A DNA stretch of 64,000 nt from contig CM017567.1 in the NCBI GenBank assembly GCA_007844125.1, positions 40,153,176 to 40,217,175 of the forward strand, written 5' to 3'. The stretch comes from Sinonovacula constricta (lineage: Eukaryota; Mollusca; Bivalvia; Cardiida; Solecurtidae). The notes below the pieces were generated by a model. It was not told the DNA's origin, searched no databases, and was given only the letters and a program-made list of their open reading frames with translations. The first letter of the stretch is position 1. Every line of letters starts with the position of its first letter. The translations under genes were made by a program, and so were the position numbers. Shown here piece by piece: positions 1 through 11,099 of the stretch.

Positions 1-179
1 ATCACCCTTTTTATTGGCTTTTCTAAATCTTAATCAGTTTCTTTTTGAAAAGGACCCCTGAAAGAAGAAATACAACACAGCTTACAAGCTATGTGCGAGC
101 AAAATCATCAAAAGGATTTTTTGAATGAATGAGATAAAATATCTGTACTACATGTAAATATTCGCTTTGCTTGCTTTTT

Positions 180-615
180 ATGCTGTTTTTGCGTGTTATG
201 TCTTGTCTCTGTGTGTTTGTCACGTTTACATTCACCTTGTTTGCCTTTGTCTAGAGGTAGGGATTGGGATTTGCCGACATTTTTGCCAATACTGTGCAGC
301 GACATTTCTATAATTATAGCAAATTAGAGCACATGGGCACTTATGAGCTGCCCGGGGACTGAACCCGGCTCGGCTAGTACATTATACTGACACTGACGAG
401 ACAGGTGTAATGCTATTCCCTTAGCTCCGAGCGTTAGGAGGAAAGCCACTACTACCAACTTTAAAGTCTTTGGTTTGACACGGCCAGGGTTTAAACCCGC
501 GACCTCCCGATCCGCAAGCCGACGCTCTACCACTCGAGCTATTGCGGCCGGTGTCTAGAGGTAGTTTAGATTTAAATATCTGTAGTATTTTTGATAGGAC
601 CTTTTCTTATTTAAC
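180..615 (+). repeat. Dispersed repeat interrupted by the SINE
   Basis: 180-260 and 552-615 together match 26985-27115 in order (tttgcctttg...agaggtagtttagattta...ataggaccttttc). The match shows the pre-insertion arrangement of the locus. Confidence 0.7.
261..551 (-). mobile_element. tRNA-derived SINE with 13-bp target-site duplication
   Basis: Read on the - strand from 551, the element begins with a tRNA-like head: box A around AATAGCTCGAGTGGTAGAG and box B GGTTTAAACCC, between about 545 and 485. A body of about 200 bp follows. The 13-mer tgtctagaggtag flanks it at 248-260 and 552-564. The homologous uninterrupted sequence is present at about 27040-27110. Confidence 0.8.
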
Positions 616-1299
616 TATCTGTACATATGTAGAACAAGAATTCTTCTTCTTAGTTTACAAAGTCCTTTGGACGAAATTTAAGAAGTAACAATGCAATTCT
701 TTATGACCATACTATTATACTGTAAATAAAAATTCTATGTATGCGTGTATACAATGAGACTTTGTCATCGACATGAACGTGCTTTCTTTTACATGTAAGT
801 TTAAAATGTTTTTTTTTTATTATTGACATCTCGAAATTATCTTCACTTTTTGTGAATACGTTAATGGTTGTTATTGCAGTCACTCATTGATAGCAGAATA
901 GTCCTGCTGGTAATGAATGCAAAGAAGACATAATGCCAGATAAAGTCAGTGGTCGTTAAGATACAAGAATATAATAAATGATGTCGTGATGTCTATGCTC
1001 GGTGTGGTCGTCTAATGGCCGCCGTAAGATATGTTCTTTCATGGCAAGTTGACTTGTATAGGGCAGATAATTAGCTGAGTGTAAAATATGTCAACTAACA
1101 TAAAATTAATACAATACCAGGCAGAAAGAAAACATTTAGAAGGCCATGGGTAAACATAACTTAAACATAACTTAAACATAACATAAACATAAACAATTAC
1201 TTGCATGTACGTTAGTATATCTGGAGTCAACAAGAAAATGTTGAAAGAGAGACGGAGATGTTTAGAGAGATAGAGAGATAAATAAATCGATATACATAC
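616..1299. other. No feature seen
   Basis: AT-rich sequence without a credible gene. A small direct repeat of 'cttaaacataa' lies at 1160-1190. Confidence 0.6.
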
Positions 1300-1305
1300 A
1301 TACAT

Positions 1306-1462
1306 TCCGGACGGACGGACAGACAGACGGACGGACGGACGGACAGGCAGGCATGCAGACAGACAGACAGACCGACGGACGGATGGACAGATGGATGGAT
1401 GGATAGATGGATAAATGGATGAGGGGATGGAAGGAAGGATGGATGGATGGACGGACGGATAG
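1306..1462 (+). repeat. GGAC/GGAT tetranucleotide microsatellite
   Basis: Imperfect tandem ggac, agac and ggat units. The Ser/Pro/Val-rich ORFs on the - strand here come from the repeat. Confidence 0.9.
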
Positions 1463-1846
1463 AGACGCACACATGATCGAGACAGAGATAAACATACATA
1501 TATAAAGATAGAAAAAGAGAGACACGGAGAGACACGGCGAGAGAAGGTGGTAGAAGAGAGAGATCCGATCGATATAGGTTGGAATCATAATACATATATA
1601 AATATAAACAGATATGACACCATGCAATACAAACCGGAAGGCCAGACAGAGAAAAAACATATAAAGATTGACAAGGTTAGAAAGTAGTTCACTGCAGGCA
1701 GGGACAAAAATACTTATTTGTCACTCTACGATGACGTTTTGCCGAGACTAAACTAAATACGCAGTTTTTGTGTACAAATTCGCTGGATTACATGTGTACG
1801 CTTTTATATAAACTGTGGTGCGGCCTTGCCCTTTCTTGATTGTCAC

Positions 1847-2054
1847 GATGATGATGATGAAGATGAAGATGATGATAATGACAATGATGATGATGATGAT
1901 GATAATGATGATGATGATGATGACGATGATGATGATGATAATGATGATGGTGATAATGATGATGATAATGATGATGATGATGATGATGATGATGACGATG
2001 ATGATGATGATGATGATAATGATGATGATGATAATGATGATGATGATGATAGTC
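1847..2054 (+). repeat. (GAT)n trinucleotide microsatellite
   Basis: About 200 bp of gat units with scattered gac and aat variants. All frames are open as homopolymer-like ORFs (poly-Asp, poly-Met, poly-Ile), which are not genes. Confidence 0.95.
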
Positions 2055-2769
2055 ACGATGATGATTTAGGTTTAGGTTATGTTATAAACAGCCTTTACTT
2101 AAAAACTTAAACCTGAAGTATCAATTTATGCACAAAATTCCCAGATTAGGGGTAACGTGTTGTTACATGTATGATATAGATAGGCAAACGGTTTGATACC
2201 CCCTTCCAGTAGCAGACCTGGTGGCGAAATAGGTAGCACGTCGGCTCCGGGTACGGACCATAGAATGGTTTAAAACAAAATGAAAAACAAATCCCGACGC
2301 CATTTAATAGGTTTTCTAAAGAAGTTACAAATTTAGAAAAAACGCAAAATTATTATAATTTACTATAAAACTAAATTGTGCTGGCAGAAAATGCACATGT
2401 GCAGCAGCCTCACATTACACAAATAAGTATTGTTCAGATAATATTTTTCTCGAACCTAGTATGTTTTTTCAGTTTCTTATTGTTTATTTCAAAGTCATTT
2501 CGAAAGTTACAGAAACACACACAAAAAAAAAAAAATAAAAATAAAAACATAAAACAGAACACATTTTACCGAATGAGGACCCGTATTGATCAGATTTAGA
2601 AAGTCCGCAAAACAAACTTTCCCCATGTGCAAATTTCATTTTGCATTCCATAATATAGGCGTCGCCAGTTAGACACTTTGTTGGATTTTCGTTAACTTCA
2701 TCCAACAAGTACCAAATAAATATTTGCTTAAAGCTCTATACCTGCATATCTATTACAATGGGTGTAAAT
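2055..2769. other. No gene seen; possible SINE head remnant near 2220
   Basis: The stretch gtggcgaaataggtagcacg near 2221-2245 looks like a tRNA box A, but no box B follows. The rest is AT-rich with no features. Confidence 0.4.
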
Positions 2770-3160
2770 TTTCAGGCGTGTATCTGGGCCGCTTTTGAAG
2801 TTACGCCTAATTACAAGGGAAATAACCTTTATAGTAATACTTTTGAATATACATGTATTCGGTTATAATCTAATGAATAACAGGTTAAATGCGGACATAC
2901 GAGGAACTTAACGCAAAATACGGACGACTAAAATTCTGACGTGTATAAGTTTAATCCTGTTAAACCTTCTCATCTTGATTGGTGTAGTGAAAAGATTTTA
3001 TAACATAGAAACTACGAAAATAAAATATATAATTCCTAACCCGGGTTTGGCAACGACTGTCTTAGTGTTTTGTACTTTTTGATTTTCGATTTTTTTCGAA
3101 CAGAGAATACGGACGTGTGTAAAGTGCGTAATGGCAGAAACACGCCTGGCGTAATGAGCA
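2770..3160 (+). repeat. Dispersed repeat, copy A (pair at 19535-19850)
   Basis: Long alignable similarity to 19535-19850, including gcgaggaacttgacgcaaaat-like and aacatagaaactacg segments and the final cttagtgttttg. Unclassified, and there is no coding capacity. Confidence 0.75.
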
Positions 3161-3489
3161 TTAAATTGCTATTTTATCTGATAAAGTGTGACTTTAGCTA
3201 TTGATAAAACGCTCTAAACAATTTTAATTGACAAAAACACGCACTTTCGGAAAGTCAACACAAAGACATATTGGCTATAAGTTAAACCAACAAAAGCAAT
3301 AAAGAAAACCTTTTTAGGGCTTTTCCACTTAAGACAACAACAAATAAATAGCGCAAAACAAATGCGATATTGTTCTGATAGCCATTAAAGTGCGTGTTGT
3401 TTGTATCTGTATGACATGCGGCTGTGGTCGAGAGCTATGATGCGCATATGCATCATCTTCGGCCTTTTCCGTACGCGTTCGGAAAAGAT

Positions 3490-3730
3490 TGTTTGTTAGG
3501 TTTATCGTCCCACCAAAATTATAACAGTTGTCAGGAGACGTCGGAAAAGAACTTGAGAGTAAAACAGCCGTGGCGATCGAATGGGGTGGCCGACTTGTAA
3601 TTAAAGGTGGTATACCGTACCACTCCTCTGGGAAATTAGGGCACAATTTCTGCATAAAGTCATACTTTATAATAAGTAAAGACGGTTTTGAACACCGACT
3701 TTATTGTTAGAGAGTACAAATCGCTATAAA
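3490..3730 (+). repeat. Fragmentary dispersed repeat / SINE tail
   Basis: 3490-3545 shares 'tttatcgtcccaccaa...ggagacg' with the SINE at 18735. 3600-3720 matches 34440-34610 (aaaggtggtat..., gattttgaacac-like, ctttattgt). It appears to be a mosaic of older elements. Confidence 0.5.
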
Positions 3731-3760
3731 AACATTCTAAAAGTTCAATTATACCAAACC

Positions 3761-4283
3761 TATAGATAGTTTCTGCATCAGTGAAGATCCTTTATCATGG
3801 CAGCCATCTTTGATGGCAACTTCAAGGGATTTTCAGATGAATTGTATTGAAGCGTAAATTTTATTTTCTTGTAATTTCTTTATTTGTGGTCCAAACATCA
3901 AAAGATATATACCATTGGAAAGCTCTTGAAATTCATTTTTAGAATACAATATCTTTCATATTGATAAATGCACAAAGAATAAATACACAGAAATAAATAA
4001 ACTTATGGGCTTATCCTTAAACAAAGTGAACAGTGTATCTTTTTTGGTTGTATTCTTTTACCTTTTAAGCTATCAAAATATAGTTTTCATACTTAAAATA
4101 CTTCATAAAAGCGGATAAATATGATATACAATTAAGTAAAATAGACTGAAAAATTACAACACAGAGGTGAGTTTAATACAGCACATATTTCCAGATTTCG
4201 GCCTGCATTAGCTTCTGCCTTCAATGATGGCTGCCATAAGCTGTCTTTTCAGTGCCTATGACATCACATGGAAACTATCTATA
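3761..4283. mobile_element. Non-autonomous DNA transposon-like element with inverted termini
   Basis: The left end tatagatagtttc (3761-3773) is an exact inverted copy of the right end (4271-4283). Inside, tcatggcagccatc near 3797 pairs with gatggctgccat near 4225. The spacing of about 520 bp and lack of coding capacity fit a MITE. Confidence 0.6.
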
Positions 4284-5394
4284 CATACTCACAATGGTGA
4301 TCCCGGCTAAAAATAGATATCGACGTCAGAGCGAATATCATTTTCTATTTATTATATTACATTCGTAATATCAACGCGAGTTTAAAGCACCTCAACCATT
4401 GGCTCGAAAAGTGCCGCAAAAATGTGTCATATGCGGATATTCAACATAAACACCACAAAACATATTATTTAATCAATTAAAGAAAGAAGCGTGACACAAT
4501 AAACTTGCCTGAGTGAACAAGCTAATTTTCAATCATCTCAATCATTTAAACATTCGCATTATCTTCGGCTTTTTCCGTACATGTTTGTAAGGAAAAGAGA
4601 AAGGTAAATAGTATAAATTCACTGGATTTATCGGTACGCGCTTGTCTTCCTTTGTGCTCTTGCACATTTGCAGAAAGTTAGGTTGTCAATTAGAAATTCA
4701 AAACGGCTTATTTTGAACAATGCGCTGAACAGACATAGAAAATTCTGCATTCAAGTTTTTGGTTCCAGTTGTATAGTTTGGGATTGTTGTCCATAGAACT
4801 TGGCAAACAATTTTTTCTTTCGATATTTAAAATATAATTATCTCCGCTTGAACGATTCTTTACAACAAAACCTTCATAAAATCACAAAATGATGCATTTA
4901 TTTTTAGAAAAAGGGAATATTTCAGTAAAAAGTTTAAGTTCAAATTATGATAAAGACTATATATTTATTTATTTCTAAAAGAAACCCCTAATAGATATAC
5001 CCATGGTGTATTTTTCTATTCCATGCAATAGCGAAGAAAGCATGACTACCAGTATTTTTATTACCTAAATAGCCATACCAATTACAATATTATATCATAC
5101 TTGAAAAAATGAAACATTTAAAGGTGGGGTCCATCAGTATGGACCAACATTTCTTCTTAAATTACCAAATAAATCAATTTTTACATGAAAAGGTCCAGCA
5201 AAATGCTGTTCATTAATGTCCTAGATTTGTCAAACAAAAATCACCACTCATCGTTGAAAACAGGTATTTTCAATCCGAACAGACTTTCCTCTAAGGAACT
5301 ACTTGTTGGACGTATGTTGGAAGACCGAAGCATGTACCGACAATGTAACAATACGTTCGAACAATCGGAACTCCTTAGGTAATTCCGTCCTCGG
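4284..5394. repeat. Mosaic of old dispersed repeats, no gene
   Basis: 4308-4340 (aaatagatatcgacgtcagag) recurs at about 34660 and, inverted, at about 40335. 5185-5390 resembles 40145-40260 (gcaaaatgctgtt-attgatgtcc). The 65-codon ORF at 5185 falls in this repeat and is not considered a gene. Confidence 0.5.
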
Positions 5395-6245
5395 GACAAT
5401 CATCCCTCGGATGTATCTGGTGCCATGATACTTAAAGAAATCATGATCGTTTTGTTCGCCGGAAGTCGATAGAATATGCCTAAAATGTAATTCGCACAAA
5501 ACATAAACAATGGCGTCGTCTGACAGCTGTTTTGTTTGCTGCACATGGTAAACTTGGATGATTTAAATTGGAAGCAGCCACAAATTGAAGTTTAACTGGC
5601 ATCGTACTATAGTGAGCTGTCATCCGAGCTTCCATCTTTGTTTTGACCTTCTGTCACAAAATAAGTCTCATTTAGGGAAATGGTCGAGGTGATCCGACTA
5701 CTTACATACATCCGAGAGATGATTCGTAAATTATGCGAGGTGTTCCGATTGATAGTGTGCCTGTTGACGTTTCCTTTTAATCAGCATAATCAATAAATTT
5801 TAACCCCATATACATTACTGTACAGAGGTAAACATTGAAACGACTACATTGTGGCGTGTTGTGAAGGTATAAAATTAGTGGTGTTTAACCTTAGTTAAAA
5901 GTTCATAATTGTGACAAGTTGCAGTTCTATCATTTGCACCGGTTTATGAACATGCTTGAAACACGTGAAAATGAAAAAAAAAAAAAAAAGGCAAAAAATA
6001 ATAATTTATAGTGTTTTTATATTGATTTATAGAATTAAACAAATTCAACAAACAAGACTAAAGAACATGGCGTTTTCTTTTTAGAATATTCAGCATAAGA
6101 GAAATAAGGGGCGGGGAAGCTAAATCTTTTTCGTAACAAACTGGGGGACGAATTGTTGTGCACGTGCGTGTATTTTTTGGCGCGAAACTCTCCAGCGGGA
6201 GGCACAGACATACATGATTGTGTACTTCCGCTTCAGTGGATGATT
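5395..6245 (+). repeat. Duplicated block, copy 1
   Basis: Alignable along nearly its whole length with 9625-10460: gcaatgatacttaaagaaatc-like start, ttttgttcgccggaagtcg, a long middle, and a GC-rich end (ttggcgcgaaactctccagc, cttccgcttcagtggatgat). Small indels only. Confidence 0.85.
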
Positions 6246-6920
6246 AAGATTTTATACACCCGAGAGATGATTCGTGAATTATCCGAGGTGTTTCGATTGT
6301 ATGTTCAAGGTGCTTTCCTGAACGTGTCTGGAAGGGGTAGAAGCTGACGTGAATGGGTGCGCCGACTTGGGTGACTAGGCCCCAAGTTGGACCAGCTTCA
6401 CATAATCACGCTGCAGGCAGGAGTGACTGAATATCTACTTGTTTTACTCGGTACTGACCCAATATATCATTTCATCATTTAGTTTTTCCTCCATGCCCAC
6501 CGCATGGCTGCTTCTGCTTTTTTTTAGATATCCCCAAATGTCCGCCATCAGTTGGTCAAAATGTCCTCTAAATAACAATTTATATGTTTGTTTCTTTCCA
6601 GATTGCAGCGAACTCCACGAAAAATAAGGGAATTAGTGAGTCAGGAGGGTGGTGCGAGAGGCAGAGTACAGAGAAAGGCGGCCAACACGTCACGGACCAT
6701 AAGTTGGCATTGTTTTTGGCGAACTTCCTTAAAGGTGGGACTTTATGACGTGTATCTAATAGTAACCGACACTCCATTCACACTGATCATTTCAAAATTG
6801 CTTACAGGCGAAACTTTATGATGAGCATTCGACTTACAAACAGCTGACATCCCCTTGACATAATCATTGTGAATTAGACACAGTTCCCAATATGCGTCTC
6901 CCTATCTGTTTCCGTTTTTA
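6246..6920. other. No gene seen
   Basis: 6260-6300 repeats a piece of the adjacent block (gagatgattcgtgaattatccgag, compare 5710 and 9930). No coding potential is recognised in the short overlapping ORFs near 6590. Confidence 0.5.
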
Positions 6921-6924
6921 TCTT

Positions 6925-7080
6925 TGTCCTTCTCTGTCTCTGTGTTTCTATATGTCTCTTTGTCTCTGTCGCTCCCTGTCTTTTCATTCTCTTTCTCTGT
7001 CACGGTAATTCTCTCTCTCTCCCTCTCTCTCGCGCTCTCTTTTTCTTTCTCTCTCTGTATGTCTCTTTTTTGTCGCTGTT
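6925..7080 (+). repeat. Pyrimidine-rich low-complexity tract
   Basis: Degenerate tct/ctc repeats with stretches of (CT)n. The Ser/Leu/Phe ORF through it is an artefact of composition. Confidence 0.85.
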
Positions 7081-8045
7081 TTACTTCTTGCCCGCACTCA
7101 GGGTTTTGGTAAAAAATTAAGCAGAATAAGGTAAGTTAGATTCTTCTACTGAACGTCGTTATGGACATTATTTCTGCTAATTTTCACAAAATTTGTAGAT
7201 CGATGGACTGTTTATATTGTCAGACCACTCACTTCATTTATTATTGGTATGAGCTTCGTCAGCTGTGTTTGGATCAAGGCCATTCCACTCTACATCCTTT
7301 ATTAGAAATACATGTATGTTTGTTTTTAATATGGCTTTATAAATAGACAAACACAGCTTAACATAATGAACATAAAAAAAATGAATAAAATAAAAATAAT
7401 AAAAATATTGTTGCATGTAATCTTCCTATATTAAAGTTTCAAATCAAAATTAAAATACACTTTACAAAAGTTTCAGCGGACACAGGTATTTTGATGCAAA
7501 AAGCATCACAGAATTGGATCTATTTTAAAATTATACAACTGAACAGGACTTTTTTCTGTCACAAACATGTTACAATCGGTTTTTATTCATTTACAATTGC
7601 GTGTTTTTAATATTTGAAATTTGCTATTATTTAAAAGATTTTACCTTATCACAAATATCAATACAAGTTTTTAAGTGCATTTCATGAAAATTGTCTTCTG
7701 TATATTTTGTCTTTTACTAGCAAAAATATATTTCTTATACTCCAATATTAAAATATCAAGTTGAGCATATTTTTTTTCTAAAAATAAGTAACACTTTAAA
7801 AATGTCTATTATATTATGAACTTTTTTTCTATTAACTTTGTATTGTTGTTTTTGTTTTTGTCTTGTTTGTTTTAAAGGACTTCCGTAACATTTGAGCATT
7901 CAACAAAAATATGTAATAGTGTTTCTTCCCTTATTTTACACAAAGAGCGTTGTAGACTGTCTACAATGTTCATTTGGGACTTATATTTTTTTCTATCAAA
8001 GATTCTATGGACAAATCTTGTCCGAAACCATTACATATATATGTC
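7081..8045. other. No gene seen
   Basis: AT-rich sequence with many short homopolymers. No splice-bounded open frames were noticed. Confidence 0.5.
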
Positions 8046-8640
8046 CTTCCTCACTCCCTCTGTTATTGTTTTGTCCTAACTCCCTCTGTTGTTGTTTTGT
8101 CCTCACTCCCTCTGTTGTTGTTTTTTCTTCACTCCCTCTGTTATTGTTTTGTCCTCACTCCCTCTGTTATTGTTTTGTCCTCACTCCCTCTGTTGTTGTT
8201 TTTTCCTCACTCCCTCTGTTGTTGTTTTGTCCTAACTCCCTCTGTTGTTGTTTTTTCCTCACCCCCTCTGTTGTTGTTTTGTCCTCACCCCCTCTGTTGT
8301 TGTTTTGTCCTCACTCTCTCTGTTGTTGTTTTGTCCTCACTCCCTCTGTTGTTGTTTTTTCTTCACTCCCTCTGTTGTTGTTTTTTCCTCACTCCCTCTG
8401 TTGTTGTTTTGTCCTCACTCCCTCTGTTATTGTTTTGTCCTCACTCCCTCTGTTGTTGTTTTTTCCTCACTCCCTCTGCTGTTGTTTTGTACTCAGTCCC
8501 TCTGTTGTTGTTGTGTCCTCACTCCCTCTGTTGTTGTTTTGTCCTCACTCACTCTGTTGTTGTTTTTCTTCACTCCCTCTGTTGTTGTTTTGTCCTTACC
8601 CCCTTTATTGTTGCTTTGTTCCACCCCCTCTGTTGTTGCT
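8046..8640 (+). repeat. 26-bp minisatellite (CT/GTT-rich)
   Basis: Unit gtcctcactccctctgttgt plus tgtttt, period 26 (for example starts at 8411 and 8437), about 23 copies. The Leu/Cys/Phe ORFs in three frames come from the repeat. Confidence 0.95.
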
Positions 8641-8779
8641 TTTGTAGATGAGCTTTGTATTCTTTTTTTTCTAAATGTTTTTTCCCATTAATTTCATTTT
8701 ATAATGGAAATGGTGACAAACGTGACACATGCTTTCATATTCCCGCGCCAAACATAGAAAAATAACATTTAAATATAAT

Positions 8780-8862
8780 CTAACACGATCGGGCTTCGAA
8801 CGCACAACCCCCTGCTTGACAGTAGAGCGTCGTTACCAATAGGCTAAGTGCACTTCGTTATT
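8780..8862 (-). mobile_element. tRNA-like SINE head remnant
   Basis: On - the order is ttagcctattggtaacg (box A-like), then gtgcgttcgaagcccg (box B) about 45 bp later. No tRNA fold with intact acceptor stem was evident, so it is taken as a SINE fragment. Confidence 0.45.
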
Positions 8863-8869
8863 ATGTGAT

Positions 8870-9620
8870 CCAGTTTTATCGTGTATTAAAGCCGATTGCA
8901 CTTGAATCCGAAAGTACAAACCGATGCATATTTCTATAAGTGGCATATTTATTAATCTCAAGTTAATTCTAATGGACAATAGCTTCCTTTAAACCATGGT
9001 AATGTAAACATAATCATTCATTAAAATTCATTGATCCATGAATTCCAAATAAACAAAAGGTTGTTACCTAACATTTCTTTATGTATTATAATTATCCCAA
9101 ATTACATATTGATTCAACATAGAAACACTGAAATAGGTGTAAAAGCTCATTATAGAACAAAGACATGTTCATATATTTGTAAAGATTTCCACAATACATG
9201 TTACGCCACCCACTTCACCCCACACCCAACAACCCACCCCACCCCCTGATCCACCCAACCCCCAACCCCAACCCCACGAGCTGAAGAATGAACAAATAAA
9301 GATAATTAAAATAACCAGTTTTGCAATAATTCCCAGAATTACAACTCAAGGCCAAATGGGTACTCGGCTGATGATGTCTATGTTAATACTTATACTTATC
9401 AGGTAACGTTTGATCTATGAACAAGCCTATTTAACAATAAGCAAGCACTTTCAAGTATTATTGACGGCCATAGGCGAATGATTTGAAAAAGCGGTTTAAA
9501 TTCAAATAAATTAAAGTATTGCGTACTACCAAAAGCAACCGAGTTAATGAGAATAGCAAACGTAAGAGTTAGCTGCAAAAACTTGGAAATTGTAAGAATA
9601 GTGAGTCAAATTCTTCAAGT
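8870..9620. other. No gene seen; C/A-rich tract at 9205-9275
   Basis: The tract is a run of ccac/caac units. The rest is AT-rich and without recognisable features. Confidence 0.5.
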
Positions 9621-9624
9621 TCCC

Positions 9625-10460
9625 TCAGATGTATATGGTGCAATGATACTTAAAGAAATCGCGATCGTTTTGTTCGCCGGAAGTCGAAAGAATATTCCTT
9701 AAATGTAATTCGCACAAAACATAAACATTTTGACGGCTGTTTTGTTTTCTGCGCTAGGTAAATTAAACTTGGATGATTTAAATTTGAAGCAGCCACAAAT
9801 TGAAGTTTAACTGGCATCGTAATGTAGTGAGCTGTCATCCGAGCTGCCATCTTTGTTTTGACCTTCTGTCACAAAATAAGTCCCATTTAGGGAAATGGTC
9901 GAGGTGATCCGACTACCTACATACATCCGATAAATGATTCGTGAATTATCCGATGTGTTCCGATTGATAGTGTGCTTGTTGACGTTTCCTTTTAATCTTC
10001 ATAATCAATTAATTTTAACCCCAAATACATTACTGTACAGAGGTAAACAATGAAACGACTACATTGTGGCGTGTTGTGAAGGTATAAAAAATTAGTGGTG
10101 TTTAACCTTAGTTAAAAGTTCGTAAATGTGATAAGTTGTAGTTCTATCCTTTGCACCGGTTTATGAACATGCTTGAAACACGTGCAAATGAAAATTAAAA
10201 AATAAATTGTAAAACATAATAGTTTATAGTGTTTATAGTGATTTATAGAATTAAACAAATTCAACAAACAAGACTAAAGAACATGACGTTTTTTAGAATA
10301 TTCAGCATAAGAGAAATAAGGGGCGGGGAAGCTAAATCTTTTTTCGTAACAAACAGGGGACGAATTGTTGTGCAAGTGCGTGTATTTTTTGGCGCGAAAC
10401 TCTCCAGCGGGAGGCACAGACATACAAGATTTGGTACTTCCGCTTCAGTGGATGATTAAG
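9625..10460 (+). repeat. Duplicated block, copy 2
   Basis: Second copy of the block at 5395-6245. It ends at the same GC-rich segment, and a strong splice donor follows at 10506. Confidence 0.85.
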
Positions 10461-10506
10461 CCTGATTTTACCGACAACTAACAATTTGCTGTGCATTCTG
10501 TTTAAG
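10460..10506 (+). other. Possible 5' exon end with strong splice donor
   Basis: At the edge of the duplicated block ending near 10460, the sequence TTTAAG|GTAAGT gives a consensus donor after 10506. All three frames have stops close upstream and there is no open ATG, so it could only be a non-coding first exon, for example of the methyltransferase gene at 14728. Weak evidence. Confidence 0.2.
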
Positions 10507-11099
10507 GTAAGTTTTATGCACATGCTGCTGATTAATGTTAAGATAAACAGTCCTGTTATTGCTTCTTCTTCATAACCATCTGACATGTTATTGAGCACTC
10601 TCTACCATCGGCTCATACATTCACCTCTGTTATTGGCTCACTTAATGTCGGGACAACTTTCGATCCACGTGACTTTCAAAAAGTTTATTTACAAATGCGC
10701 ATTAATATCACTATGTTGTTCTTCCAAAAATAGTGCGCTTGAATTAATTAAATATCTTTAATTATTTACTTCAATATATGTCTTTTTTAGTAGATGTTTA
10801 TTCATTTTATGTAGAAGTATTATTTTAATTTGAAAATATCCTTAAAATAACACTTTAAAATTTCCGTCAAAAATCTTGACGTGAGCCCATTGCAGAGGTG
10901 TCTGAGAGAGGAACGGACGACAACTCTGCATGGGAGATTGGTTATTGAGTAGTAAGGAAAGTAAAAACGAACAAGTTTAGTTTGTCATGAGTTTTTCCCA
11001 TGGCGTTTTATTTTAAATGCGGGATCTGATCATAGATATTATTTGTTTATTTTGATATATTCAGTTGTTGGCAGTTAATATCATACAATACACATGCTT
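10507..11099. other. No gene seen
   Basis: AT-rich intergenic or intronic sequence. No open frames of interest. Confidence 0.5.

Noticed and set aside
1748..2110. Poly-Ile, poly-Met and poly-Asp ORFs
   Set aside because: Trinucleotide microsatellite read in different frames.
7892..8691. Leu/Cys-rich ORFs of 148-251 codons
   Set aside because: They coincide with the 26-bp minisatellite and are open in three frames.
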